From Eopsaltria australis (lineage: Eukaryota; Chordata; Aves; Passeriformes; Petroicidae): a stretch of DNA of 64,000 bases. Each line of letters opens with the position of its first letter. Position 1 is the stretch's first letter. Below are positions 1-11,934 of the stretch, one piece after another. A program made the position numbers and the translations under genes. The stretch covers positions 1 through 64,000 of the forward strand of contig JAVTVJ010001836.1 of the NCBI GenBank assembly GCA_034509425.1. The letters run 5' to 3'. Below the pieces are notes generated by a model. It did no database searches. It was not told the DNA's origin and saw only the letters and a program-made list of their open reading frames with translations.

Positions 1-1805
1 CCCGAGACAGTCAGAAGCCTCTACCTATCTTCACATTCTGATAAGTCCTAATCATCTAGAATGGATCCTCGCCATGCACGGCTGTCGAGACAGCTCACAA
101 CAAGACCTTACAAGACATCTGACTGGCGGCCTCTAAAGACGGATGTGATTCTGATGCACGCCCGAGCTCCTGGGTCAAAGGTTCAACGGTACCGCTGTCA
201 GGCCGAGGAACTCAAAGATGCTGAGAATGATGCCTGGCAATTCTGATGAGGCCCTTGATGGGCTAAAGCAAAAATGTGACACATAGTACCCAAAAGACAC
301 AGAATGCACAAGAGACAATTGACACCACATGCACCGGGACTGCTCTGCCCTGCACAACCTCAGCATTGTGATCATAAATGACTCTTTCCCTTCATGTGCC
401 TTAAGGGGGCACTTCTTGGACATCCCCCTCCCCAAAGCTGAATCAAAAATCCCTCGCGGGGAGTCCCGACCCGGCACCCCGCCTCCATCCCCTCTGCGGA
501 TCGCGGCCCTCGACTTATCTCTCGGACGTCTGGGGATGCAAATCTGAGGTGGGTGCGGAAGAAGGCCGTGTCGCCGTCCGGGAATTTGTGGCTGTCACCA
601 GGCTATTCTGTCTCAATTCTCTCTCGGTTGCAATAAAGAAAACCGAACATCGGTGCGTGAACTTAGCGGCACGTCGGCCAAAATCCAGCAATTCTGCTAC
701 TCGCCCTCTCCCAAGAAGGCCCGGGTCCTCGGGCCGCACGCTTCGGCCGCTCTCGGAAGCTGCTGTCCTCATCTCCGGGTATACCTGGGTTAAGAAGAGA
801 CAAGGTGATGTGGCACTGCTGGAACTTGACTGGACCCTCATTCTTCCTCCCGACCTCCCCGACTCACCGCAACTGCTCAGACACTCCTGAAGGCTACCCG
901 GAATGCGTCGACGAATGGAAATGGTAAAAGGCTTCATCACAAAGTCCTGTAGTATTTCCAGAGGGCTCGCAATGGCAGACAGCCACGTCTGTCGGCCGGT
1001 CCATGAAGGGGGCATGGCGTAATAAAAGTGGGCCACCTAAAACAAACAAACAACAATGGGCCCTTAGAGTTGCACCAGAAATTGAGCGGTAATAACAACT
1101 GCTTCTGTCCACTGCTCACCTTGCCTGTTTCACCTTGACTGCTGATCTCTGGCATTACTTCCTAAAAATAAGGACAAAGAACAAAGCTGTAACAAAGCAC
1201 TTCATGTTTTCCCTGCATAGAGAAACTGTTACTGACCTTCTCAGGGGAACCTCCGCACCTGGGATGGGGCACGCAGCAGCAGATTCAATCCATCTGCATC
1301 TGAAAAAAAGTCAGGACAGCAGTCAGAGTGCTGCAGGACAACTTAAACAGCTCGAGACTTCATGCATCAACCTCAGAATACAACGCAGAGTCCAACAACA
1401 CCCTAGTTTAGAAATTTCAAGTCCCCAGAAGTCAACTCTCCTGCAGATCGCATGCATAAGGCCATCGACCCGGAGGTGTGGAATGACTGCTAAATTGTAG
1501 GCTCAATTGGCTAAGCCGATTGAAAAATTAACAGTAAAAGTTTTAATCCTATTACACCTACACCCCAACTATGCGGCAGGGCAGAGCAGCTCTGGGCCAA
1601 ATACACACAGACGCCTGTGACACGGGATGTGACAAATGCTGGGAGGCAACGGCAAGGAGAAAACTCTCAGTGAGAAGAATGACCACAAGGACCGAGACAA
1701 TGCTGAATGAGATGACCGAGGTGAGACCAATGGTGAGCCGATGAGGCTCTGAGAACCCTGGAGGAAAAAGAGACTACTAGAATAATTTACTCCAAGAACC
1801 TCAAA
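1..1805. repeat. Tandem repeat unit A (left-end array)
   Basis: The first copy of a long tandem unit. Positions about 25-1800 re-occur from about 1830 with a shift of 1805 bases, and 90-560 is almost base-for-base the same as 1895-2365. The unit contains a stretch ending in AATAAA (about 632) preceded by a C/T-rich segment, which would fit the R/U5 part of a retroviral LTR or simply a satellite. Short open frames (for example 61-246) repeat in the second copy but match no protein I know, so I do not call them genes. Confidence 0.75.
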
Positions 1806-4040
1806 GATGGATCTCCGAAAATCCTCTACCTATTTTCACATTCTGATAAGTCCTAATCGTCTACAATGGAGCCTTGCCATGCACGGCCGTCGACACAGCT
1901 GAGAACAAGACCTTACAAGACATCTGACTGGCGGCCTCTAAAGACGGATGTGATTCTGATGCACGACCGAGCTCCTGGGTCAAAGGTTCGACGGTACCGC
2001 TGTCAGGCCGAGGAACTCAAAGATGCTGAGAATGATGCCTGGCAATTCTGATGAGGCCCTTGATGGGCTAAAGCAAAAATGTGACACGTAGTACCCAAAA
2101 GACACAGAATGCACAAGAGACAATTGACACCACATGCACCGGGACTGCTCTGCCCTGCACAACCTCAGCATTGTGATGATAAATGACTCTTTCCCTTCAT
2201 GTGCCTTAAGGGGGCACTTCTTGGACATCCCCCTCCCCAAAGCTGAATCAAAAATCCCTCGCGGGGAGTCCCGACCCGGCACCCCGCCTCCATCCCCTCT
2301 GCGGATCGCGGCCCTCGACTTATCTCTCGGACATCTGGGGATGCAAATCTGAGGTGGGTGCGGAAGAAGGCCGTGTCGCCGTCCGGGAATTTCTGGCCAT
2401 CGCTGGGCTGTTCGGTCTTAGTTCTCTCTCGGCTGCAATAAACAAAACCGAACATCGGTGCGTGAACTGAGCGGCACGTCGGCCAAAACCGAGCAATTCT
2501 GCTACTCACTATCTCCCGAGAAGGCCCAGGTCCTCGGGACGCACGCTTCGACCGCTCTCAGAGGCTGCTGTCCTCATCTCCGGGTATACCTGGATTAAGA
2601 AGAGACAAGGTGATGTGGCACTGCTGGAACTTGAGTGGACCCTCATTCTTCCCCCCGACCTCCCCGACTCACCTCAACTCCTCGGCCATTTACTTAAGGC
2701 TACCCAAATGGGTCCTTCAAAGGCAGAAGGTAAAGCCTTCAACACCGAGTCCTCTAACACTCCCAGAGGGCTCACGAGACTGGAGAACCGGGTCCGTTGG
2801 CCAGTCGGCTAGGGGGCGGTATGAGTGGACCGCCTAAAACACACGGCAACAGACATTTAGAGCTGCATCAGAATTTGGGACCCGAGCGATAACTTGTTCT
2901 GACCTGGTCACCGCTCACCTCTCGTTTGACCGTGACTGCTGATATTCGGCATTACTTTCTAAAAATAGGGACAAAGAACAATCCGATAACACAGCCACTA
3001 TTTACAGCTCCCCTGAAAAGCTGAATGATGACTGACTTTCCCCGCAGAGAAGGGGCAAAACAAAAGGGAAAGGCACATACCGAAGTAGGGCTCAAAACTG
3101 TCGTGTTGCGGTGGTAGTTTCTTTCTGAAACCGCTCGACTGTTCTCTCTTTCTGCAAGGGTCTCTGTCATATGGGACTAGCAGTAAGACCACCTGTAAAA
3201 CACAAAAAAAAAAAAAAAAAAAAAACAAAGGCCACTTATAGTTTCATTACTGATACAACAACCCCAGTAGCATCTATCCGTGCTGGAACTGATGATACTC
3301 ATCTCGGTTGCCGGTACGCATCCGGTTAACGGTTCCCCAGAGCCGATATCTGGCTGCACCGAGCACTTCAAGCCTTCAAAATAAAACAAAAAGCCCAACG
3401 ATGAGTTAATAGTGGAGCCGAAAGTCGGGCCGTCGCTCCGACGTCCGGTGCCGACCGCCTGCGTTGTGGTGCTCCTCTGGCCTCCTCTGTTCATATGGAG
3501 TTCACATCCTATCCCTCTGCCTGTGCAAAAAAGTTATTTGTCAATGTCATTCGGACACTCAGGGAAAGCTAAACCTTTCCCAAGTTCTCATTTCACAAAT
3601 CAAACTGCCTAGGAGCCGACAATAGAGTGCATTAAGACAAATGACTGGACACCTGCGAGACGCTGCTGTACTGCTCCTGCTGTGTCCGCCCAACTCTGTG
3701 AGGACTGGCCACAGTTGCTCCATCTGAGGTGTGGCTCAGCTGGCTAAGCAAAGCAAAAGGCTACCTGTAAAGTCTTCTTTGTACTCCTCCGACCCCCCGC
3801 TCCCCATCTATTCCACAGGGCAGAGCAGTTCCAGGCTAAACACAAACACATTATGCTACAAACACTGTGACACAAGGATGATAAAAAAAAAACAAAAAGA
3901 AAAAAAAGCTCTCGGGGAGAAGAATGACGGCGGGGACCGAGACAATGCCAAGAGATGACGGATGGCACAGCAGCAGGAGGAGGCTCTAAGAAGCAGAAGA
4001 TTGCAATAGAGCGACCTGTTATAAGAACTGTCGGTCACGA
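1806..4040. repeat. Tandem repeat unit B (left-end array)
   Basis: Second copy of the unit starting at 1. It is collinear to about 2990, then carries extra sequence including a run of about 22 A at 3204-3225. It resumes alignment near 3700-3960, where the 'cagggcagagcag' and 'accgagacaatg' stretches match 1570-1700 of unit A. The net unit length is about 2.2 kb. No protein is recognised. Confidence 0.7.
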
Positions 4041-4870
4041 TGCTGCATTAGGAATGCTCCCCAGACCCTTACGATCTTATGAGCCCCAAACATTATGACT
4101 CACAGCCGGAAAGGATGGAAGGCCATACGGCTGGGAATGAGGCCTCAGAAGACATCTGACTCGATGTTTCCAAGATGCGATTCCGAGATGCGGCCAAGCC
4201 CGCCGGTAAAAGAATGAGCGACACCGTCGTGCCGAGAAGTGCAAACGTTCGAGAACCTAGAGATGACGGCTGATGCTTGCGATAAGGTCCTCAAGGGTAA
4301 AAGGCAGAGATATCTGATTCAAGGGAACCCCAAGACACGCTAGACAACACAGCGACACGCTAGACAACACAGCGACACGCTAGACAACACAGCGACACGC
4401 TAGACAACACAGCGACACGCTAGAACTGCTCTGCGCTGCACACACTACAGTTGCAAATCAAAGTATAGCTGCACCCTTTAGCTGCCCTAAGAGGCACCTT
4501 TGAGGACCTCCCTTTCTCCTATACTAGTTTTTTTAATCGCTCCTGGGAATTTCCAACCCGCTACCCTGCTATCGTCCCATCCGCCGGTCGTGGCCCCCGA
4601 CTTATCTTTCGGATGATCGGTGAGGCGAAAGGTTGGATGCAAAACTAGTCCTCCTGGGCTGTCTTGGAAGGCCCCGTCATAGCCGGGGCCTCTTAGTCCT
4701 CTCTGATAAAGAAAACCAAAATCAATGCACGACGTTAGAGGAATATGGGCTAAACACCAACAATTCGGCTACTCGCTATCTCCTAAATGTGTCCGGGTCC
4801 CGAGTCAAAGGCTGTGGCCATCATCTCGATGGGCATCTGGGTTAGTGAGAGACTGAGTTATACAGTGTTT
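4040..4870. repeat. Partial, more diverged repeat unit C
   Basis: Diverged third copy. 'agacatctgactcg' near 4149, 'cgacttatctttcgg' near 4600 and 'caattcggctactcgc' near 4760 follow in the same order as the matching motifs at about 113, 510 and 690 of unit A. It runs straight into unit D, so the array appears to drift in sequence from left to right. Confidence 0.6.
4334..4424. repeat. Perfect 20-bp minisatellite
   Basis: The unit gacacgctagacaacacagc starts at 4334, 4354, 4374, 4394 and 4414, with four full copies and a partial fifth. The copies are identical although the surrounding repeat unit is strongly diverged, so this expansion is recent. Confidence 0.95.
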
Positions 4871-6290
4871 CTCTGAGTGTGGTGGGTGCATTTCTTTGCC
4901 TTAAGACATGTAAATGCATCTGCTGTGCCTGAGGGAAAGCCTTAGGGGGCCCCTGAATGTGCACCATTTCCCACCGTGCTGCCCTCAAAACTCTTTCCGG
5001 CGATTCCTAAACTGGTTACCCTGCTCACGCTCCCTCTCCCGGTTGCGATCCGTGACTTACCCGTCGGAAACCTCGATTTTGGACGTTGCCTTTGATGAGG
5101 GGCGGGTCACTTTTGTGACGCGGTGAATCTGCTGAAAAAATTTGAAGTATTGCTCTTGACACAACCCAGAATTTGGGATGTGCCTGAAAGAAAAAAAAAG
5201 GAACGAAAACAGAAGTTACAAAAGCACCTTACCGCCCCTGAATGCACAACTCAAAACCATGAACTTACATACTCCCTGTGTTCAATGCCACCTTCTTTAC
5301 AGCATCTTCAAAGCCTCTGTTGCTTTAGATGCCAAAAGTATCTGCTGAAAAAAAAGCTGAGATAAGCTGAAAGATATTCTTCATTGCAATAAGGGGAGAG
5401 GTCTTACAATACTGGATCCCAGAGAGGAAATGTTCTTTGTGAAGGGCTGGGGTTAACATATCCCTGATTGGGCCTGCCTCTTGTTCCCACGGTGGCTGAG
5501 AAAAGGGAAGAGGCAAATACAGTGAGCTATAAAAGCCCTCGGAGGAGCTGTAGCTGTTTGGCTCCTCTGACTTAAATGCAAGGTGCTAGATTAAACAGAG
5601 GAGAAAACTCTTTAGGGAAATGATGACACCTTCTTCTTCCCTACAACTACATTGAGCAAAAAGTAAAACTCTCGTGTTTTGGCAGCACAGATAGATAAAT
5701 AGGATAATTTCTGGTTAACTTGCATCATTGTTGTTTAGCAATTACTAAGTAGTAATCCCCACATGACTAAGTAGGGTGGCGGACAAGAGCAAAAATATGA
5801 ATAGGGTAACTGTCATTAGGACCTCTAATTAGGGCCATAAAAATAAGAAAAATAAGAGACACTCAGGTGCCCTTAGGGGTCCCTACCTGCCGGATTCGCT
5901 CCCGTACGTGATACTTGGTACCGGGGCGAGGGTAGAAGCACCCAGAAATGCAGATTTATACCCTTAAAATGCTGAAAAAGGGAGAGTTTCCTTCAGTTGA
6001 ATCCCTTAAAATAAGGGAACGGGGGATGTTTACCTCTACTTAAGCTCATATAATGGCAAATAAATGGCTTCTGCCTTTTAATTTGCCATTATATAACAGT
6101 GGGAAAAGGGGGGATTCCCTCACTCTTAAAAAATGGAAAAAAGGGGATATTTTCCACTTCATTTTAAGCCCTTAAAAAGGAGGGACAACTAGGCTTCATC
6201 CTCAATTTAAAGCTTAGGATGATGAAAATGCAGGAGTTACCCTTATGATGGATGCCTAGGTTAGGGAGAGGTAAAGCTACAGGGCATTTC
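4870..6290. repeat. Tandem repeat unit D
   Basis: First of a pair of about 1.45-kb units (D and E). 4900-5140 aligns with 6320-6570, 5290-5380 with 6775-6865, and 5465-5590 with 6950-7080. Its early part also lines up loosely with unit C ('ccctgctcacgctcc...gtgacttacccgtcgg'), tying it to the same family. The tail (about 5940-6280) is a run of degenerate units of about 43 bp built on 'cccttaaaat...ggaaaaggggg...ttcc'. An 'ttggtaccggggcgagg' segment at about 5913 could be an LTR end or primer-binding-like site, but this is weak. Confidence 0.7.
5467..5534 (+). promoter_or_regulatory. CCAAT + TATA core promoter in unit D
   Basis: An inverted CCAAT box (attgg, 5467-5471) lies about 57 bases before TATAAAA (5528-5534). 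The block just downstream ('gctgtttggctcctctgactt') is kept in unit E while flanking sequence has diverged. This is a Pol II core-promoter arrangement. Whether it belongs to an LTR or a satellite transcript cannot be told. Confidence 0.5.
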
Positions 6291-7985
6291 TGCGAGTACA
6301 GCATGTACGCTTGTGTGCTGTAAGATGTGTAAATGTGTTCGCTGTGCCTATGGAAAACCTCAGGGGGCCCTCAAACAGATGCCCTTTCTCACCGTGCTGC
6401 CTTCAAAACCCCCCTGTGGTAAGTGCTAACTGGGTACCTTCCTTACCCTCACTTTCTTGGTCACAATTCCGTACCTACTCATCAGAAGCCTCAATGTCAG
6501 ACATTGTCTTTGACATCAGGCAGGTCCCTTTGGTGACATGATGAAACCACTGAAAAAATCTGAAGCGTCACACTTGACACAACCAGGAATTTCAGGAAGC
6601 TGTGGTGCTCCTAAAAAAAAAAAAAAGAAAAAACCCAAAACAAACAAACACACAAAAAAAGACCAACAACAAAAAAAAAACAACATGAACAAAACCAGAA
6701 ATTACAAAAGCACCTTACCACCCCTGAGCACACAACCCAAAATCATGAACTTACTCCCTGTGTTCAATGCTATCTTCTTCACAGCATCTTCAAAGCCTCT
6801 GTTGCTGTAGATGCCCAAAAGCATCTGCTGAAAACCAGCTGAGATAAGCTGAAAGAGTCTCTTCTCTGAAAAAAGAAAAGAGCTCTTATCCCAGTGCATC
6901 TCAGAGAGGGAATGAAGCCCCTTAGCAAAGGCTGCGGTTAATATACCCCTGATTGGGCCCGCCTTTCAATCCCAGGGTGCCCAGGAAAGGGGAGGAGGCT
7001 GATCCCACCAGGTATAAAAGCCCTCGGAGAAGCTGCAGCTGTTTGGCTCCTCTGACTTGAATTCAGGGTGAGCAAAAGGCTAGGAAATAGAAGAAAAGTC
7101 TTCAGGGAAATGACGCTACCTTCTTTTTTGCTACGACTACCTCAAGTGCAAGGGCAGAAAACTGGTAAGAAATAAAATTTAACATTTCAGCAGCATAACT
7201 ATGTAAGTTGGATAATTTGTAGCTGCCTTATGTAATTATTCCTTGGTGATTACTAAGTGCTACTCCACCTGTGATAAGTGTAGAGTGGGGAAAAATAGTA
7301 ATAATACAAATGGTGTAAGTCTCATTGGGACCTCTAATTAGGGCTATCCACATTTTAAATAACAATATAGAAAATAATAGACTCCCGGGCATCGTTTGGG
7401 TTACGTACGTGCCGAGTTCGCTCCCGTCCGAAATATTTGGTACTGGGGCACGGGCAGAAGCACCCTGAAATGCAGTTTTTTATCCCTAAAATGCAGAAAA
7501 AGGTACCTTCAACTGAACCTCTTAAAATGAGGAAATGGGGTGGCTACCTCTGCTTAAACCAATAAAATGGCAAATAAATTGCTTCTGCCCTTTAATTTAA
7601 TCTCCTAAAATATTGGAAAAGGAGGGGTTTTCCTCACTTCAAATCTCTCTGGTGATGGGAAAAGAGGGATTTTTCCTGCAATTCAAACCTTTAAAAAGGA
7701 AAGACAGCTGGGCTTCCCCCTGAATTTAAGCCTTAGGATGCTGAAAACGGGGGTGTTATCCTCAATTCACACCCATAAAAAAATCATTCTCAAGGTTTTC
7801 TCCTTCCATTTAAACTGGACAGTAATGGAGAATGTGGATTCCCTGTCAATTAATACCTACAACAGCATGAAAAAGGCAAGGTTTCCTTCAATTGAGACCA
7901 TTGAAATTGCAGGGGAAGTGGATTCCCCCATGATGTGAACACAGACAGTTATGGAAAAGGAAGCTTTTTCTCTCAAAAAGCCTGG
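6290..7985. repeat. Tandem repeat unit E
   Basis: Second copy of unit D, shifted by about 1.42-1.49 kb because of small insertions, including A-rich tracts at 6615-6685. The tail 7455-7985 is again a degenerate minisatellite of about 43 bp, longer than in D. No recognisable protein is encoded. Confidence 0.7.
6952..7019 (+). promoter_or_regulatory. CCAAT + TATA core promoter in unit E
   Basis: Inverted CCAAT (6952-6956) and TATAAAA (7013-7019) sit in the same arrangement as in unit D. Downstream, 'ttcagggtgagc' near 7063 resembles a splice donor that unit D lacks. Confidence 0.5.
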
Positions 7986-9990
7986 GCTTCTAATCTGGAC
8001 CCCTAACCTGGACCTGGACCCTGAACCTGACCCCCTAAACTGGGCTCTGGCTCTTAATCAGGACCCCTAACCCAGATCTTGGCCCATAACGCAGACCCTG
8101 TCACCTAGCCCAGACTACAAGCCTAGGCTTCTAACCTGGGCCCAGACCCCTTACCTAGACCGCAAATCTGGACCCCTAAGCTGGACCTGGACCCCTATCC
8201 TGAGCCCCTAACCCAGGACCGGACCTGGACCCCTAATCTGGACAATTGATGCAGATGCGTAGCGTAGGCCCCCGACCTGGCCCAGACCCGTAAGCTTGAC
8301 ACCAAATGTGAAGCCCTAACCCTGACCCAGACCCCTAACCAGGGCACAAACCCCTAACAGGGACCCCAAACCCAGACTCATACCCCTAATCTGGACCCCC
8401 AACCCAGAACTAGGCCTGGACCCCTAATCTCAACCTCTGACCCGGATATGGACCCCTGACCTGAGCACCTTACCTGGGGTCCTAACGCAGACCTGGACCT
8501 GCACCCCTAATCTGAACACCTAACCCACACCCAGACCCCTAGGCTGAACCCCTAACCAGGACCCAGACCCCTTGCCTAGACCCCGACCCATACTCTGGGC
8601 CTCTAATCCGGACCTGTAGCCCAACCTGGATGCCGGACCTGCACCCCAAATCAGGACCCCTAATACGGAACTGGACCTGGACTCCTAATCTGATGCCCTG
8701 AACCTGGGCCCCTAACCTGCACCCCTAATCTGGACCCCTAACTCACACCTGGACCCCGAACCTGGACCTGAACCTGAGCCCCTAAACTGGGCACTGGCTG
8801 TTAATCGGGACCCCTAACCCCGACCTTGACCCATAACCCAGACCCTATCCCTGAGCCTGGACTTGCAAGCCTGAGCTTCTAACCTGAGCCAAGACCCCTT
8901 ACCTAGACCGCAAATCTGGACACCTAACCAAGATCTGGACCCCTAAACCAGGACCAGACCCGGACCCCTAATCTGGACCACCAACAGGGACCCGGACACC
9001 TAGCCTGGTCTCCCAATGTTGCCCAGACCTATAACCTTGACCCCTTATCTGAACCGTTAACCCTGACCCAGACCTGTAACCAGAGCACAAACCCCAAACC
9101 TGGACCCCAAACCTAGAACTGCGTGCCTATTCTGGACCCCTAACCCAGACCCAGTCCTCTGGCCTGTGCCCCTAATCTGGAGTCCTAACCCAGATCTGGA
9201 GCCCTAACCCAGACCTGTACACAGACCCCCAGCCTGGACCCCTAACCTGCGCCCCTAATCTGGGCCCCTCACCCAGACCTGGACCCCTAACACAGACTAG
9301 ACCTGGACCCAGAGCCTGGGCCCCTAACCTGGGTGCAGACTCTTAATCGGGTCCCCTAACCTGGACCCAGACCTGTAGCCTGGACCCCTAATCTGGACCT
9401 GAACCCCTAACCTGGACCTGGACCCAGAGCCCAGGCCCCTAACCTGGGTGCAGACTCCCAGTTGGGACCCCTAACCCAGATTTTGACCTGTAATCTAGAC
9501 CCTGTCCCCTAGCCTGGACTTCAGGCCTAATCTGGGCCTAGACCCCTTACCTAAACCACTAATCTGGACCCCTAACCTGGACCTGGAGACCTAGCCTGAA
9601 CCCCTAAACCAGACCTGGACCCCTAACCCAGAATTTGACCTGAACCCCTCATCTGGACACCTAACCCAGAACAGGACCCCTAATCTGGACCCCAAACCCA
9701 GACCTGAACCCCAGGCCTGCACCCCTAATCTGGACTCCTAACCCAAACCTGGACTGCTAACATGGAACTGGATCTGGACCCCTAATATGGACCCCTAACC
9801 CATACCTGGACCCTGAGCCTGGGCCCCTAACCTGCACCCCTAATCTGGACCCCTAAACCAGACCCGGACCCCTAACACGGAACTGGACCTGGACCCCGAA
9901 CCCAGACCCGGACCCTTGGCCTGCGCCCCTAATGTGGACCCCTAACCCAGATCTGAACCCCTATCCTGGACCCCTTATCTGAACCATTAG
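7985..9990. repeat. Degenerate telomere-like minisatellite, 2 kb
   Basis: About 2 kb of irregular 11-19 bp units mixing CCCTAA or CCCCTAA with CTGGAC, CAGAC and variants such as 'cccctaacctggacctgga' and 'cccctaatctggac'. The CCCTAA element is always on the + strand and the array leads to a real CCCTAA tract at 10083. It could be a decayed subtelomeric repeat seeded from telomere sequence. 9990-10080 carries two copies of an unrelated 50-bp unit ('ggggtcactgcc'). Confidence 0.85.
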
Positions 9991-10082
9991 GGTCACTGCC
10001 TGCATCTGCTGGGAGGGTTCTGGGGCTGCCCCACCATTGGGGTCACTGCCTTGTGCTGCTGTTGGGGAAAATGGGGGATACC

Positions 10083-10139
10083 CTGACCCTAACCCTAAAC
10101 CCTAACCCTTAACCCTAACCCTAAACCCTAACCCTAACC
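10083..10139. repeat. Short CCCTAA telomeric tract
   Basis: About nine consecutive CCCTAA-type units with CCCTAAA and CCCTTAA variants. The C-rich strand is the + strand, as expected at the left end of a chromosome. It is interstitial here because 10 kb of other sequence lies to its left. Confidence 0.9.
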
Positions 10140-10685
10140 ATGTCCCTCATTGTACACCATAAGGAACAACATAAAACAGTACAATAAATTGTTAAAAACC
10201 ACCTTCCAAACACTAAGTAAGAAAACTTTCAAAAATTAAAAACTACATCTAACACAACCCACCTAATTAATTGACATTCAACACTCCACCATCCCAGCCG
10301 GCCCTCCAACCAATATGAACTCCAACATACAAGAAACAAAAACAAAGTCCCAATAATACATATCAGAAGCCTATAAAAAAAACCAACTATTTACATTCGT
10401 TTCACCTCGAATGCAAACAAGCCCATCCATAAAATTATCTTTACTTGGAAACCAAATAACGGGTAGCAAATAATACAATGAAATAAAACAACACATTTAT
10501 TGCAAAAAATCAAATTTTGGAATAAAAGCCATATATAAATACCACTATTTAGGAAACATCACTACCACTACCTAGATAGAACTGTATACATAGAAAGGTA
10601 ACAATATAAAATTCAAGCGTATTTATTTGAGCCTTAATGTGAAAATAAAAATAAGAAATACAGTGTCCCACATAGAAAGGGGATT
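10140..10685. other. G-poor, AT-rich stretch
   Basis: No coding frame. G is rare on the + strand while A and C dominate. Two TTTATT motifs (for example near 10497) would be AATAAA poly(A) signals for a transcript on the minus strand. It ends abruptly at the CpG island. Confidence 0.5.
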
Positions 10686-10689
10686 TGAC

Positions 10690-11930
10690 TGCCTGCGTTA
10701 GAGCTCCCGGGGACATGAACGGCATGAACCGGCCCAGCCCCAACCCCAGCCAGGACCCACGGAGAGCTGCGGGCAGCGGAAATTGTCGCTGGCAAAGCCG
10801 TGCCCGGTTAAAGGCTGCAGCCTCCAGGCCCCGCCCCGCACCAGTCCCCCCCGCTCCCTCCCCAGCAAAGAGCAGCCGGCTCCCTGCTGGCAGCTCCCGG
10901 CTGCAGGCAGCCGCTCTGCCGGCGGGCAGGGGGACGGCTGCCGGCAGCTCCGCTGACGGCTCTCCCGGGACGCTTTTGTGTTCTCCTGCATCTCCCCAAG
11001 CCGGGGGGAGCGGGAAGGTCCGGGGACGGGAGCCCGGCGGGGCAGAGCGGGGCCGGGGAGGGACCCCTCGTAGGAGCGGAGCAGCGCGCGAGCTACAGAG
11101 AGCACGCCGCTGCCTGTCGGCGCTCGGCCGGCTCCCGCCCGCCCCCGGCGCCGCCGACCGCCGGACATAGCCCGTGTCCGCTCACCTGAAAAAGCCGGGG
11201 AAGTCGCATCGGGTCCGCGCATGCAGCCGAAGGGACACCGCGGGGTCTCTTTTATACAGGCCTTGCTTCGGGGCCCCCCCCAACGCGCATGCGCGCGGCG
11301 CCGCCATCTTGGGGAGGTCGAGTGCGAGTCGCTACAACCCGCCATCTTTGGTGTGGCATTCCGGGACTTCCGCCCTTCCTCGCCGCCATCTTGAGTGTGG
11401 CCGAAGGTCGAACCGGCGGCTGCCGCGTCCCGGCACGCGGTCACCTCTGCCCTCCTGACAGGGGCACCGCGACAGCTCCCTTGCGACCCCGCTCGGCCCC
11501 TGCCCCCGGCCCGCTGCGACCGCGCCTCCGCCGCCCGCCCGCCCGAACCGGCCCCGCCGGGCCGCCCCCGCCGCTGCCATTCGTCTCGGTCACCGCCCCG
11601 CACGGTGGTCGCTCCTTTTAGCGCCCTGGCCCCGCTCGACCCCGGCCCCGGACCTTTGCCCTTCTCCCACTCCTTCCCCTCCCCTCCCCTCCATTTACAG
11701 AAACTGCCGCTCGCTCCCGCTCCTCGCCCTTGCCACGCTCGGCAGCCACGGCCGCCACCGTTGTCCCGTGGCACCCAGCAGGGGACAGCGGCGGCGAGGA
11801 GCGGGTCGCTGCGCCGGGGGGCCGCAGTGCCGCTCTCTGTCCACCAGGCGGCAGCACCTTGGGGCAGGCAGGGCGCCCTTGCGAGCCGACTAGCAGCAGC
11901 CACGGCAGCATCTGCTCTCGTGCATTTCAG
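10690..11930. promoter_or_regulatory. CpG island with NRF1, YY1 and ETS motifs
   Basis: A sharply bounded GC/CpG-rich block. It holds a perfect NRF1 palindrome GCGCATGCGC (11285-11294), YY1-type GCCGCCATCTTG at 11300-11311 and 11382-11393 with a third, weaker one at about 11339, and an ETS ACTTCCG (11366-11372). This is the usual make-up of a TATA-less housekeeping promoter. No recognisable first coding exon lies on either side, and long open frames across it (including a 401-codon minus-strand one) look like GC-driven artefacts. Confidence 0.7.
11186..11400 (-). other. Candidate non-coding first exon (minus strand)
   Basis: On the minus strand the sequence just downstream of the NRF1/YY1/ETS cluster ends in a strong donor, CAG|GTGAGC, with the exon's last base at 11186. 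The start is set only by the motif cluster. It would belong to an unknown gene or lncRNA reading leftward into the G-poor stretch. The donor is seen; transcription is inferred. Confidence 0.35.
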
Positions 11931-11934
11931 GCAT

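Noticed and set aside
61..246. 61-codon frames repeated at 61 and 1866
   Set aside because: They are duplicated because the repeat unit is duplicated. They contain no recognised domain and no evidence of selection can be seen here.
4334..4424. CRISPR-like array
   Set aside because: Direct head-to-tail 20-bp repeats without spacers, in eukaryotic DNA; it is a minisatellite.
10140..10685. Nuclear copy of mitochondrial DNA (because of low G)
   Set aside because: The base bias fits, but I could not recognise any mitochondrial gene, tRNA or rRNA segment. Left as unexplained.
10698..11903. A 401-codon open frame on the minus strand
   Set aside because: It lies across a CpG island, is rich in Arg/Gly/Ala/Ser with no domain, and runs over the promoter motif cluster. 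GC-rich DNA has few stop codons by chance.
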